NCBI GenBank assembly: GCA_013399115.1
Contig: VXAA01000634.1
Coordinates: 724,127 to 788,126 of the forward strand
DNA: 64,000 bases
Source of the DNA: Anseranas semipalmata
Taxonomy: Eukaryota; Chordata; Aves; Anseriformes; Anseranatidae
Direction: 5' to 3'
Part shown: positions 24,601-39,600 of the stretch, piece after piece
Numbering within the stretch: the first letter of the stretch is position 1
How the letters are laid out: each line of letters starts with the position of its first letter
The notes under the pieces: model-generated
What the model saw: only the letters and a program-made list of their open reading frames with translations
Databases searched by the model: none
Told to the model about the DNA's origin: nothing
Translations under genes and position numbers: made by a program

Positions 24601-27600
24601 GGAATATTGTTCAGATCATGAGACTGGCAGTAGTGGCTCTTCTGAACAAGGCAATACAGAAAATGAGGAGGAAGGGATGGAAGAAGAGGAAGATGATGAA
24701 GGGGAAGAGGATGAAGAGGTGGAAGAAGATGGGGAAGAGGATGAAGAAGAGTATGAACAGGATGAGAGAGATCAGAAGGAAGGAAATGACTATGACACAC
24801 GAAGTGAAGCCAGTGATTCTGATTCTGAATCTGCCTCTTTCACAGATGGGTCAGTCAGATCTGCGTCTGGTTCAGATGCATCAGGTAGGTGACCTGTAGC
24901 ATCCTAATCTGAAACACCTTGCCATTGAAAGTTTGGCTACTTTTAAAACTACCACATCCTGATCATGTCAAAAGTAAATTTTAGTAGCACAAGTCACTAA
25001 GATCTTAATTTTGAAGCATCACAGGGAAGGAAAATCTCACTGGAAAGTGGTCTTTCATTACAATAAAACTTGTGGATATCAGGATTTCCCTGCTGAAGAT
25101 TTGTATTGTTCTTGATTGCTTTGGCCTTGCTGTTCAATGCTTTGAAATGTTAGAGATAATATTTTCTTAGTTAATAGTTTGTTAATATTTTAGTCGTGGC
25201 TTAATTTCCAGTGTAACTCATTTTAAGCTGGTGGTGAGCTATTCTGTATTCATGTAGATGAGTGACCAGGTAGACTGGTGCAGTCAAAGCACTATCTTCC
25301 CCAGAGAAGGCGGTATGTCAGATAGCTGAGCTTAAATAGTGGCTGCCTTCAGCATAGCAAATTTAAACCTAAGTTGAAATGATTAGCTATTAAGACAAAC
25401 TTAGAACAAGGGAAAAGTTTAAAGCAAAAACTAGAAACAACTGCTTCACAGTTGTATAGTGTAACCAGTGCTGACGTACAGATAGGAGTTGTTAATGACA
25501 TAAATACCACATTGTTTGGAAGATTTCAAGTTCATGCAGATCTATCTTCTGAGTATAGCTGAACATTGTTTCCCTTAGTTGTCTTTGTACAAGCAGACAT
25601 AAAGGGTTTGGATCAAGTAAGCCTTGAAAAAGGTGATCTCTGTATTGTAATTGCTGCACAGTGGAGAAACTGGTACAATTTTAGTTTATCTTTCTTTTTT
25701 ATAAGAAAGAGGCTTACGGTCCTGCTGAGATTTCTCTTGCATAGCTTCCTGCTCTAAAGTCTCCATAGGTGGCCTTCCTGCTTAACATCTATCTTTTGAT
25801 TCAACTTTGTTATTTGGAATTAGAGGACTGAAAGGTGTAACCTGAAGACAAGTAAAGATGTAATAATTGTTCTAAAAATGTCTGCAGTATAACTCGAGTG
25901 GAAATAACTACCTGTGTGCTGCAGTGCTTTGTTGTCATACCTCTTGCCATTTTGTTGAGCTCTTTGCAGGTGAGCCACGTCACTATCAGAGCTTGTGCTC
26001 TGTGTTGCAAATTTGGCTGAAGGCTGGAGAGAGCAAAACTTACCCATACTAAAACACCTAGGAAATTAATTCTGTCTCTAAACTTTGCATGCAATTTCAA
26101 GATTTGTGGCATTTGTCTTCTTTTTGTGAATTAAATACGTAACTACTTAGCATTTGCTTCTTTTGTGCATGATGCTTTTGGGGCAGCAACCAGGATTTTA
26201 ATGTGTAAGCCAAATGTTAACTTCAGCGTTACAGATGTTTGCTTGTCTCAGTACTTTTTATTTGAATTTTGCCTGCCACTTGATGTTTAAAATATTGCCG
26301 TTATTTGTCTTTTTTTTTTTTTCTTTTTTAGATGAGAAAAAGAAGGAAAGGAAGAGAGCTAGAGGTATCTCTCCAATTGTTTTTGACAGAAGTGGAAGTT
26401 CTGCGTCAGAATCCTATGCAGGTATTCTTTTCTTTTATTGTTTGTTGTACTGACTTGCATCAAATCTTAATGTGTAATCTAAAATAAATGTAACTGGCTG
26501 TAGAGATTTATGGGGTATGTAGCTTTGTATAATTTGGTATTGACTTCTGGCATGTTGTGTGTGGATACCTTTGGGGGGGAAGTAGGCTTTCTTGTTACTT
26601 TAATGCTATTCTGTTGCTTAAGTGGAATTTTCACTTTTTTTTTTAAACTTGGAAGATGATGATTCAGTGACTAGTTTTCTGAGTAGGAAACTGTTCAAAT
26701 ACTATTTTAAAAAAACAAACCCAAACCAAACAACCCAAAACCAACCAAACAATAAAAACAAAACAAAAACAAAACAAAACACTCGTGCACATTGAACAGT
26801 ATTTTTTTGTGTGTGTGGGTGCGCGCCAGAAAGCATAATTTGTCATGAATGAAAATTGTATGTGACAAGGCTGTAGAAATTGTATATTATCTCTATTAAG
26901 GCTCAATCTGAACAAAATGTACTTTGGCTAAACACAGGTTCAGAAAAGAAGCATGAGAAATTATCATCTTCCGTTCGTGCTGTCCAAAAAGGTATCATTT
27001 AAATTTGAATTTTTAATGCATGCCCCATAGCAAGCCATTGTCTCTGTTCATTAAACTACGTGTAAGTAGTAATGTTCTGATATAAATCAGTTTGAGCACA
27101 TAATTATTGTTAGCATAATGAGTGAATGTTAAGCTATTTTTGCATGTGTTGAGAGCGAAATGCAAAAATTTCACCTGCTTTGCTCCTTGCAGAAGTAGCA
27201 AAGCAAAAAACGAGGTGCTTCCATTTGAAAAGAGGAATGTTTCAGTATTCTCTGTTGGAGGATTAATGTTGATACGGATGTTTCCCAGTGTTCGTTCAAA
27301 CATTCTTAAGGAAAGAAATAAGCCCTATATATCGGAACATTACTGAATCGTGCTGATTTTATTTTATTTTATTTTTTCTTTCCCTGAATATCTAAGTTTT
27401 AGTTTTGATTTGATTTCCCTTGGCATTTTGTACTCTACAGCGTAGACTTCAGGTTTCAAGTTGGGTGGTTGATTGTCTTGATACATAGGTAGGAACTGGG
27501 TGGGATATGGTGTATTTTGAAGGAAGCAAACAACTGTCTATGCTGACAGCAACATTTTTGAAAACTGTAAATATTTACAGTTCAGCTTATTTGACACTTT

Positions 27601-30600
27601 GTTTTTTTCAGACCAAACAAGTAAACTTAAATACATTCTCCAGGATGCAAGATTCTTTCTTATCAAGAGTAATAACCATGAAAACGTATCACTTGCTAAA
27701 GCAAAGGTATGTTAAATTTTCTTCAAACTGATCACTTTGAGTATTTTCAAACACAATTTACTATAGAAAAATATACTGGTATATGCATTCTTTTCTCCAT
27801 TGCTCAGATCTTGGTAGAGATGAGGATGAAAGCTAATGTTCCTTGATTCTTTAAGGGGAGCTACTCTGCTTCCACTGTAATCTGGAGAAGTTTCTAGACC
27901 ATCAGTTATTTATCTTGATAGAGTGTGGTTAAAAAGGGGCCTTAAGCCATGGTAGAGTTAAGACTGGAGTTTAATCTGCCTCTGAAAATGTTGAGGGAAC
28001 AGCAGGCAGGGGTTAGCTGGTTTCAAGAAACTTACTGCTTTTTGAAAGGGATTCTCCTCCTCTGCCCAACAAATCTCTGAGGTGCAATAGCGTGATGCTG
28101 TGTTCCAAATATGACTCTTCATGATACTTTTCTGAAAAACTCATCATTTTAAGGTAAACAATCGCAAAATACAATGAATGTATTCAATATTGCCATTTTT
28201 CCATGCACGAAGTGGAATTCTAGTTCTTAAAAAAAAAAAAAAGTCCTTTTCATCAACAGATTGCACTTTTGTTCAGAAGTTACAGAAAATGATTTTGTGC
28301 CTTTTTTTTTTTTTTTTTCTTAAGGTGTTTACAGCTTTTTAAAAGTTACTGTAACAATTGTGTTATCAGAATATGGCTTAGGGCAAGCAGTAGTCTTGGG
28401 TAAATTCAGCACTATGGGTCTACTGCTTCTGTTGATTTGGGGGAGCTTTCCATTTCAGTGCTATGGTTCTTTTTCTTTGGGATTTGTACTTTGCATTATA
28501 TCTTCCTTTTGTGATCAGACAAGTTTAATAACAGGTACAGGATAAGCAGTGAGAATGTGGGATGGATCATCTCTGGTGATGCTGAGCTGCTGGAATCTGT
28601 AGTGAGCAGATTCACTTTTCCTGGGCCACAACATTGTTGGGATGGCTGATCTGCCATCATGGTCACTGCTCCCTTAAGGACAGAAGTTCTGTGGGTGGGA
28701 TCTTGTGTGTGTGTTCCTTATTGGAACATAAAGTTTGTTTCTCTGGGCTTCCTCCATTAAGTTTTGGCGATGTGGTATTACCCGCTGTTCTGTTGGTATC
28801 CATCAGCTGCCCTAGAGACCAAATTCTGTCATTTAACAGAAGCTGAATAGAAAGGATGCATAATTATAATTATTCAATGCTGTGTGGTCCACCAGCTCTT
28901 CAGAGGCAGCAAGGATGCTGTGTCGCTGACCATTTGCTAGGCTTTAAATGGATGTCCTGGGTAGCTCTGTTGGAGTTAATTGAGCCATCTTCCCGTCAGC
29001 CTCCCACAAGGTCTGTTTGAAAGCATCCTAAGGCAACATACATTGGGAATGCTGTGATGGCATTTCCTCCCTTTCATCAGCACCTGTGTTCATCTCACTA
29101 TGCAGCTGAGCAGTTTTAGAAGCTGGTTTTGGCTGGTTTTTTGTTTTTGTTTTTTTTTTTTCCAGTTGATTCAGCGATCTGAGGCATCAGTGCAGAGATG
29201 TATGCCTGTCAGTGCTGGTCTAAAGGAGTTCTCTGTGAGGGATTCCAGTGCACTGGACCTCAGCTGCTGAGGAATGGCACTAGGCCACTTTTGTGGTTTT
29301 GTATTTGCATGTATTGTTTGTTTGGAACAGGTTGTAGAGAAAATAGCTGGTTTACTGTTACACAATATACGCAAAGTAGACAATTCCATTAAGGAAGATT
29401 TGCTAAAATAGAACAGCATTAAAACCATTAAGTGAATCTTGAAGTGTAAATTCTTGGGTAGGCTTTGTTTTTGTTTTTTTTCCCACTTTGAGTCTGATCT
29501 GTGTAGTGAACAGCATTCTGACTGGTGTTTGCTGTAGCTGTTTAGAGGAGTATGTCCTTTCTATGTCTCATCCAGAGTCCTTAAACAGTTTTCTAGTTCC
29601 TAAAGTTCCTGGAGTAGATGTTTTGTCTCTTGGTGTACGCACATCAGTGCTTTCCCACTGCACTTTCATGAAACTGGCTTTTGTGCAGCCAATGTAAGAA
29701 GTTGTTCTAACTCACAGTGTGGTTTCACGAACAACCTGAAGCAATATACATCTAACTAAAAGCTACTTACAGGTTACAAACAAGTAGTTCTCTGGTGACT
29801 CTATTCTAATGAATTGGCTAGTCACAGAGTCAGACAAGCAGTAATTGAGCACAGAGTAGGACACGAAAGCATGTCTTCAAGGAAAAAAATAGGACAGGGG
29901 AGAAAGTTGTCTTTGGTATCTACTAGAACATATTCCGAGGCTGAAGTTGAGTATATTAAATCAGCATAAGCTTCTCCTCTGAGCTTGTCCTGAGAAATGG
30001 ACTGGGGAGCCGATCTTGCTGAAAACTAGTGCAATAAACTGGTTATTTTACAGCACCTTTCAGATAGATGCTGCTGTTTTTTCCTAATATGTGTATATTC
30101 TTAAAAATACACAGCCTCCAAAGTCACTTAAAACACAACTTAAAAATACTAAAGACAAATGTTTTCATGTATCTGTCGATCATAATTACAAATGAAACCT
30201 TATAAGTGGCCTAAATGCATCTGCAGTGTTCAAAAAAGATTGAAAAGCCAATGTTTTAAAACTTTTTTCTAAAAGTTTTGTCACAGGGCAGGCTAAAATT
30301 ATTTTCTGAAAGAACTGATTTTAGCAACATTGTTCTCTTTCCCTTATCTTTTATCAAAAAAACACTAGTTCGGTCTTGTTTTACTTGCCTGAACTAGATA
30401 CTTGAAATCTCTTAGCTAAATCACTTGAGATTAACTCTTACGTTTTGGTGGTGGGGTGGGGATTGTTTTGTTTTAGGGAGTATGGTCAACACTTCCAGTG
30501 AATGAAAAGAAGCTTAATGCTGCATTTAGATCAGCGAGGAGTGTTATATTGATATTTTCTGTAAGAGAGAGTGGCAAATTCCAAGGTAAGGGAAAGTGAG

Positions 30601-33600
30601 CTTTTATTGAGGTAAGTGGAAGTGAGATTTTATGTGCAGTAGCTTTTCTGTTGTGTTTTTTGTTACAATTCACGTGAAATCCTTTAGGATTTGCAAGACT
30701 GTCTTCAGAATCACATCATGGAGGATCACCTATACACTGGGTGCTGCCTGCAGGAATGAATGCAAAAATGTTGGGAGGTGTCTTTAAAATTGACTGGATT
30801 TGCAGGTAAATAATTGTTCGTTTATGTTTCTGTTTAGTAACAAGACGTAATATCATTTCTGTGTATTACTCAGTTGAGTGCTGACAGCATCCTTTTGAAA
30901 ATTCGATTCAACTAGAGATCTGTCCTCCATCTTCCACATACCCATGGCCACATGGTACTGAGCTTGGGATTCAGGTCTGTACCTGATGTACACTTTACAG
31001 CAATTTTTTTTTTGTGTGTGTAGACCATTAATTAGTTTAGAGATTTTTAACACTTGAGTGTTTTTCTTCACTGATCTCTTGCCCTGAAACTAGAAAACTG
31101 TTCTGAAGTTTTTGAGTAAAATCAACTGCTCACTTGGTCGACAGTTGTGGAGAATGGGGAAAAAAAAATCCTGTAAGGATGGTCTCTGTTCACCTGACAT
31201 AGAGGCATATGGCTGAACAAAGAAAATGCTACTACTCTAAAATAACATTATAAAATAGTATAAAATAACATATGAAACAGATTACCTTATGAAGTAGTCT
31301 CTACTTGCATAATACGTAGGATGTGAGCAGTATGTTCATTGATACAACTGAGTATATCTTAAAGAAAAAGTTTTAAACATCTCTTAAGAAAACAAACCAT
31401 ATCAGTCCAGTGAGATGTAGTTCATGGTTGCACAAGCAGTCGTGCTGACAGAAAGAATAAATACAGGAGAGGTGACACTTCCAATTATAGGAAAATTGAG
31501 GTTGGAAAGGACCTTGGGAAGTTACCTACTCAAATCTTCAGTTCAAAGAGGGTCTAGCTTCAGAGTAAGATCAGATGCTCAGGGCCTTATTTCAGTGACA
31601 TTGCTATGAACAGGACATACAGATACCACCTCACACAGAGACTGGTCAACATGTTCTGATTGTGCTTGCTTATTATTGCACAGTCTCAATAATATACAAA
31701 GATAAATTTCCTTAATGAGATAGGCTGTCATAGTATGGACTATAGTAGTTAATACTGGAATAAGTCAAAGTGAAATCTTCAATTCTCCTAATATCAGTAT
31801 GTACTAATACATTTATTCAGAGGCCTGCCAGTACAAAGGGTAACAGGATTATTCTTTATGTAAGGTCCTATTGTATGCATTATTACTATTTTTAAATAAA
31901 ATATGAAGCCAAAACTATAAATGATACCACTTGCATATTTAGGCGTGAATTGCCGTTCACTAAGTCTGCTCACCTGACCAATCCTTGGAATGAACATAAG
32001 CCAGTAAAGATTGGACGCGATGGACAGGTTTGTTAATGTTTTTTTTTTTTTTCCTTAATAATCCATACCTTCTATTGCTTGCCAACTTAGTATGTACAGA
32101 AGATTTGGAGTCTCTTCAGATCAGTTACTCATTGTAGAGTACTGTGACAAAGGCACTCAGCTTATTTCTACTGTTGTTGGGGGAGAAGGAAACAGGAGAC
32201 AATATAGTGCCAATGTTACTGTCTTTGAGATGAAACAGTGTTTGATGCTTCAAAATTGTGATATTTTGGGATTGAAATGTAACATGTCATGCATTGTATG
32301 GTGTGCAAACCTGTATAGCATCAGTTTTTAAGAACAGGTTCTGGTGTTTGCAGCTATGTTCTGCATTGCATTTTTCTTTTCTACTGTATTGCTTGGGGCA
32401 TAGGCTCTACCATTATAAAGTATATGCTAGTAAATTGTCAGTGGGGTGGCTCTTTGTGTTGTCAGATGTACCAGAGTGCAGGTATGTTGCTGCTGTGATT
32501 GAGTAACCCAGCCTCGATTTAAAATAATGGCTTCTGCTTTCTGAAGGCAAGATGAGAGTTGCATAATCCCCATACTGTACGGAAAATGTAGACTCCATGA
32601 ATTATTTTGTCCATAGACACATTCACTTTGTTGGGTAGCAGAAGTAAAACAGTATTTTCTGTCTTGTTCAAATTTAGCATGATCTAAAGAAATGATTTCA
32701 CTTAACTTTGTTTCTGTTAAATGGTCAAGGAAATAGATGTTTTTTTTTTTTAATGTTTTGTGCACTAGAGTTGCAGTCCAGATGTGGGTTTTCATTCTTC
32801 ATAAAATTGCTGTACTGTTAGGTACTGGGCAAGCGTGCTTGTTTTCCCAGCTTTTCAACTCAGGTTATTGCTTGAAGTGGTTGTCATTTATCCATTTATG
32901 TTTTGTTTAACCCCCAGTGGATCTTTCTTCTGAGGATGCATACACTTTCCCCTAGAACTCAAGTGAGCTTTTTGCATCTATGATATCCTTTGGTAGGCTG
33001 TTCCCCAGGCCTGCTAGTCACCAGGTTGAAGAAGCACGTTTTTGGATTGTTTTGCACCTGTCTCCTGCTAGCTTCATTTGATGGCCCCAAGATCTCGTAC
33101 CAGAAAAGGGAGTCAACAAGTTGATCTTTGACACTGAGTTGTTTGGAGGAGGGGGATGCTCCTATTGTAGCTCTTGTCCTCCACACCCTACAAATTCCTG
33201 CTTTTTTTCCTAAGCTGAGAAGTCCCGACCTGTTTGGTCATTGCATATAGGAGTTGTTCCTTGTGTGCAGTTATCCATGTCATCTCCTTTGAAGCTTTTC
33301 CAGTTCTTCTGTCCCTGTCCCACCTGCCTTTTTTGTTTTTATTTTTTCTTCAGAACTGCACCCAGTATTCAAGGTATGGGTGGAACATGGACTTTCAGTG
33401 TGGTATAATGATTTTCTTATTCTGTGTTCCCCTCCTAACAATCCTGAACACATGATTTACTTGTTTTGACTGCTGCCAAGTGTTGATCTAGTATTTTCAT
33501 GGATCTTTCTATCATCGACCGAAGAACTCATTTTTGAGTGGTAATGGTCGTCAGGCCATGGCTCTGTATGTGAAGCTAGGATGGATTTTTTCTCCTACGT

Positions 33601-36600
33601 GTGTCACTTTTCTCTCTGTAATAGGTGATCATTTTCTTTGTGATGAAAAACAGTCCTCTGATTTTGTAGCAAAACAGTGATGTGGCCTGTATGTCTCATG
33701 GGAAGATATGGTTGCCCCAGGTGTTGGACTAATTAATGAAAATTCTAAGTAGTGCCTAAAGAGTGGAAGGTAATGTAAGTGAATTTTGCTCTGTCTCTAG
33801 TGATACTGAATTCTCTTCAAAGTGTCTTTTTTTTTTTTTTTTTTTTTTAATGTATATTGCTAATGTAAATAAGGAGAGTTTCTTTTCTTCGGTTTATAAA
33901 CCACTACTGAACTTCTAACTAATTGTAGGAAATTGAGCCGGAATGTGGAACCCAGCTTTGTCTTCTGTTCCCTCCTGATGAAAGTATTGACTTGTATCAA
34001 GTCATTCATAAAATGAGGCACAAGAGAAGAATGCACTCACAGCCCCGATCAAGAGGACGCCCATCCCGTCGAGACCCTGTTCGGGACGTGGGAAGGTTAG
34101 AAACGTTCTTTGGACTGATAATAGGCACATGTATCAGAATAACGTGATGGAGGAATGTGATTCGTCAAAGCTTTCCCTGCGATAAAGAAGAGAGAAAATC
34201 CTCAAATCAAGCTGCATGGACAAGTTTGTGGCTTCATTGAGGATTTCACATGGTTCCCCGGTCTGTCATTTTTCAAGAGGAAAATGGGGATCTTTGCTTT
34301 TGCAGAAAAAAAGCTCTTAAAGTGCTCTCTAGTTTAGACTAGATCATTTATTGAGATAATGCAACATGTAACAGTAGCTGTAGGTAAGCTTGAATTTATT
34401 ATGAGCAGGCTAGATGGAGAGAAGGAAATATTTATATGCCAAAAATGTGTTAATATCTTGTAAAAGCCTTTTCTTTCAGGTGTGTCTCTGGATAAGCCTT
34501 ATCAAATATGGGACTTTTATAAGGATCACTTATAATTTTGCAGAAGATGCCGCCTCATTTTGAGGATAAAATATTTAAGTTATTTTGATATTCAAGAGGA
34601 GCATTATTGGGACTGTTTCAAATTGTGTCACCGTGATGTGTTAACCCCATTGCCAAATATTCTCTAACATGTAACCACTGAATTCACACATCTTGCTGAG
34701 CTTCTGAAAACAGTAGGTTCTTTCCAAAAGGGATCGAGTGGCCCTTGGAGACCCGGCAACAAACCAAAAAGAATGGCTGTTGCTGTGTCTGTATATACAA
34801 CCTTTCCAGATGCTGGCAGTACCTGTGGACTTAAAGTATTTTTAGAGGATCGACATGGTTATTGATCACTGCTATATGAACTTAACATCATTTTCCAGAA
34901 AAAAAGGGGGTATAACTTGTTACAGAATTGGAGAAGTCTTTGCAAAGAACTGATATTAGCCCTTCTGCCAAACACCTTTTCCCTGTGTAGCCATTTTGCA
35001 TACAGACTGATGTATGGTTTGGGCTGAAACCTTTGGTTGTTTCCTCTTTGTGGAAACGTCCTGTGGTAGGTACAGATACCCAACAAGAGTCCCCTTTTCC
35101 TTGAGCTTAAAAAAAGGACACTGTAACGAGTAGGTAGGAGGAAACCTGGCAGCGCCCCCCTATTTTTGGCTTTAAAGGACTGAACACCAAGATGGCTTGT
35201 GAAGTTAAGCTAAGAGGTTTCCAGTGCAATAAAGTATGTACAAGTGAAGGTTTTGCAATGGACTGCAAACTATACATATAACACCACCACACCTTCTCAA
35301 GCCTGCCAGGGCCTCCATTTATGTATGTGGCTTACAGCTTAAAGTCAGTAGTTGGACTACTATATGAACTGTTTCTATCATATTTTATACCGGTCGTAAA
35401 TGCACTCTCAAAACTACAAGAAAGCGGTATGTTTATTCTTTACACCAGCTTCTATTTTTCTTAATCTGATTTTGCTGTAGATGCAACTGCTTTGGTTTTT
35501 GGGCTTTTTGCTCATAGTAAAGAATCTGCTTTCGTTTTAAAGAGCTTAGTAACTGGGTATGGTGGGCTTTAAAAAGTGAAGTTGGGAAGGGGGAGGAGAG
35601 ATGACTTTTCGTAAAACTAAGAGAAAGCTGTGTGAGTTCATTACTCAGCAAGCAAGTTGCACAGTAATTAAGCATTATAAGAAAGTGTCAATTTCATGTC
35701 TTTGTCATAAGGAATTATACTGCTGATGGGGGACGGGGGGGTGGATTGTAGCTGATCTGTGTTTAGAAACACCTTTATGTTAGCATTTGAGTCTCCCCTT
35801 AATGTTTATGTATCGCGATGGAGCAATATTAGCAGCCAGTTTTCAATTTGTTATTAAACATAACAGCAACAGAAATGTAAATGTTTTATAAACAGGCTTC
35901 CTTCCAGAGAGTGAGATTCTTAAAGATAGCATCTTTTCCGTAAGAGAGCTATTTTGTATAGAAAGGATCTCTATAATTATTTTAATTAGGAAGCTTTAAC
36001 GTTCTTAAACTTTCTGTAAAAGGCACTGATGCATTACTGGTAAATTGCTTAGAACAGAATTTGATAGAAATAATAATATTGGCCTACAAAGCTAGACAAG
36101 CTGCAGCAAAAGAAGCAGTTTCACAAAGCATGCACAGTTTTACGTATAAATGTTATGCAAATAAACCTTTTATAGAATTCTTTACCCCATAGCTAGCAAA
36201 TAAAGTAATGTCTGTGCCTTTTGACTGTAATGATATATTTTACCATCTATTTTAACTGTATGCAGAAATGTAAATTCTGTTGTCCAATAGCTTGGTTCAA
36301 AATGTAATGTAGAAAGTACAATGTTGAAACCTAAGTCTGAGTTTGTTTCAGACAACTTTGTTACCTTCTGTTTGTTACAAAGGTACCATTGGGTAGAGTT
36401 CCTTCCATAACTACCAAGGCACCTGTAGCCAGAAAGTAACAGGAGGGTATTTAATCAGACTGTTCCTGATTATGTATTTCAGTTCAAATTTAAAGCTGTA
36501 GAATGTTTTGAAGCAGATGGAATTCAGAATGGTTAAATGGAGAACCTGGGCAGCTCAAGCTGTTCCTTTGAGGTATTCTGCTGTGCTGAATGCTCCAAGC

Positions 36601-39600
36601 AACCTTGTTTAATCTCTGATATCTAATTTGTGTAGGCGTCGACCAGAAGATTATGATATTCATAACAGCAGAAAGAAACCAAGGATTGACTATCCCCCTG
36701 AGTTTCACCAAAGACCAGGTTAATATCTTACTATGAAGATTTGTGTGCACCAGTTCACAAGTGTTTTCTCTTGTAGGGCATCCTCATGAATTCTAAAAGT
36801 AAACTTTTGATATGGTTGGGGTATGAAAACAGGACTTGTCCTGATTGCTGACTGTTGCTTTAACCCACTTCTTGCCAAAATCCAGTGGCACTAAGCTTCA
36901 CTGCTTTGAGAGAGATGAGTTAATCTAGACTGAGCCCTTTTTAGAATCCCAGAATTGTGTAAATTGTTGTGCACGATCCTCTCAAAAGCTTTCTTAATAT
37001 CGTTAGTTGAAATGCCTGCAAGTCACTAGGATGGGTTTGACCTACTTGTCAATGCAGTAATCATCAAATTAAAATGCGTATCAGAAATTTCCAACTGGGA
37101 AAGTCAGCTGAGGTTGCCTGAGTAGCAGGCTGTGTTTAGAGACAATGGTACGCATTCAGTTGTGTTTTCAGAGATAATTTCTTTTTACAAGCTTGATATG
37201 AGGAAGGTAATGGGAACTTCAGTTGCATTTTAAAAGAGAGTCTAATGATGGGTTTGGAAAAAGAATTTTTGCTGTTTTCCAGGAAGAAATGGTCACAGTG
37301 GTAATGCAACAACAACACTCATAATATTACAGTTTTTTTTTCTTTTTCAGTAAGCAAATATTACAACATGGTCAGTTGTAATCTACAGGGTCTTGCTTCA
37401 CTGCTATTAAAAATGCATGTTCCGTTATTTCAGTAGTATTTCTAAATAGAAACAGTAGATTTCTAAATCTTTCTTAAGAATCTGCCTTTATCTGTCCAGC
37501 TTGACTGCAAAGTCAGTGTTCTTTGAACGCACAAAGGGTGTTGTTGCTGCTCCTTGGCTTTCCAAGACCATTATTTAGAGTACAGAACAAAATCTTAAGA
37601 GCTAATGAAGCTCAAAAACATTATTTTATTAGCAGCATAAGCATGCCTGGTGGTTTGCACCATTTTGCTGATCTGGGATTTACTAAAGCTGTAACAATTC
37701 TTTGTCCTGGTAAGCTTTTCCAGATGGTTTTACCTTGTTTTTAATTTTCTGTGTAACTTTGTATCCAAAACCTATTAGGAAATCATCCTTAAGAGTTGCC
37801 CAGAGTACCACCATTCTACTGAATCCATGGTTAATAGGTAGCAACGGCCATGTGCTGGCTGTCAGGGGACAGTACCCATCAAGCTTTTTGGCATTCCCAA
37901 TTCATTTGAATAAAATTCAAGTCTTTGTTTGCACAGATATCCCCTTACATTTTTGTACTGTGTGCAAGTTCCTATGAGTGTGTGTGTATATTTATATAAA
38001 TATATATATATATATATAATTTCATGATACTATATTATACTATTTTTCTGTACTGTCTACAAGAAATTGTAAGTTTGAGATTTATTTTGAAACTGAATAC
38101 AACAGGCATTACACTGTGTAATACCTGTTACAGTTTGGTAGCTGGCACAAAATGGAAGGATAGATTCTAATGAGTATATTTTTAAAGACTGTTATCGTGA
38201 GATGGTAAATTTAAATTAACACTGCTTGATGTTCGAACAGGGTATATAAAGGATCCCAGGTATCCTGAAGTAGACAGGTAAGGTGTGTTCATGCTATTCA
38301 TTTTATGTCCTGGTAACTTGTCTGTGTGGATAACTTGGATTTAGTTCTGCAAATTTTTATTCCCAACAGACGATTTTCAGGAGTTCGACGAGATGTGTTT
38401 TTAAATGGGGTAAGTTGGTGCATGCTGATTTTGTGGGAACTCTTTATATTCAGCTTTCAGCACTTCCAAAGAACACTCATCACAAATATTAATATCACTG
38501 TCTTTCATTTTAGTCCTACAATGATTACGTGAGGGAATTCCACAACATGGGACCACCGCCACCGTGGCAAGGAATGGTTTGTGTCATGTTCAACTCCGTT
38601 TTTCTCTACCAAATATGGCTTTTCTGTTCCCTGCTATAGGAGCCTAGTATATCTGATCTGTGTTCAACTCTTCCCTTTTCCTAAAATCTATCTTTGCTGA
38701 AATTGTATAGAATTTTAAGGGGGAAAAATTATTTATTAAGTATTTTGTAATTTTATTTTGCTCTCAGCAATAGTCCATCATTCTAGTAAGTAGTGTACAG
38801 CAGCGGGAATCTGGCTTGCTTTGAACCTAGAAGGAACTGAAAGCTCTGAGGAAATAACAGAACCTTCCTGTAGCCCACACAGGAGGGTGTGACAAAATTT
38901 TGTTTTCACCTAAAGATTCATAATAATTGGCTTTCTTTCAGACAGCAAATGCATCAGAGGTGGACTTGCTGCAGAGGCTCATGGAATGGGCCGGCATGCT
39001 CAAATGTTACGCAGTGGCTTGCTTTTGGCTGTGGCAGTGAAGCATGCAGGAAAGTAGCAGAGCGTACTGAATAGTGTAATCCAAATAAGTCATGCCGTAT
39101 GGCAGCCTCCAATGAAATGCACTTTTTTCCCAGTCAGATGAGCATATGTCTGTATGTGTACACATGTATACAGTCATCTACATTGAAATTAACTGATATT
39201 TCACTTGTACTTAAATTCGTCTGTGGTTTTGTCATCCTCTGAGGAAGAATAGTCACCGTAACTAGTTATTTTGGTTATATTTTGTTATTCTGGCTCTGAG
39301 CGAGGGTTCTGATTTTGGGTAACTGTAACGAGTTTTCTGGCTCTTGTGTATACTGTGAATGAGCAAAAGGCCGTGCCAGATGTAGAGATGCTATTATAGC
39401 CTCTCATTTTTCTCAGCTGAAACACAACTCTGGTTTGTCATAACTGAAGGAGATGAACAAAGTTGTCAGACTGGGAGGAAAATGGTTTTTCAAATGCAGC
39501 TAAACCTCCAGATGCTCCCATTATTTCTCCCCTTCTTCCCCATTCTGCATGCTGGCCAGGTAGTCCTGTTAAAATCCAGCATTTCCACCTACTTCATTTG

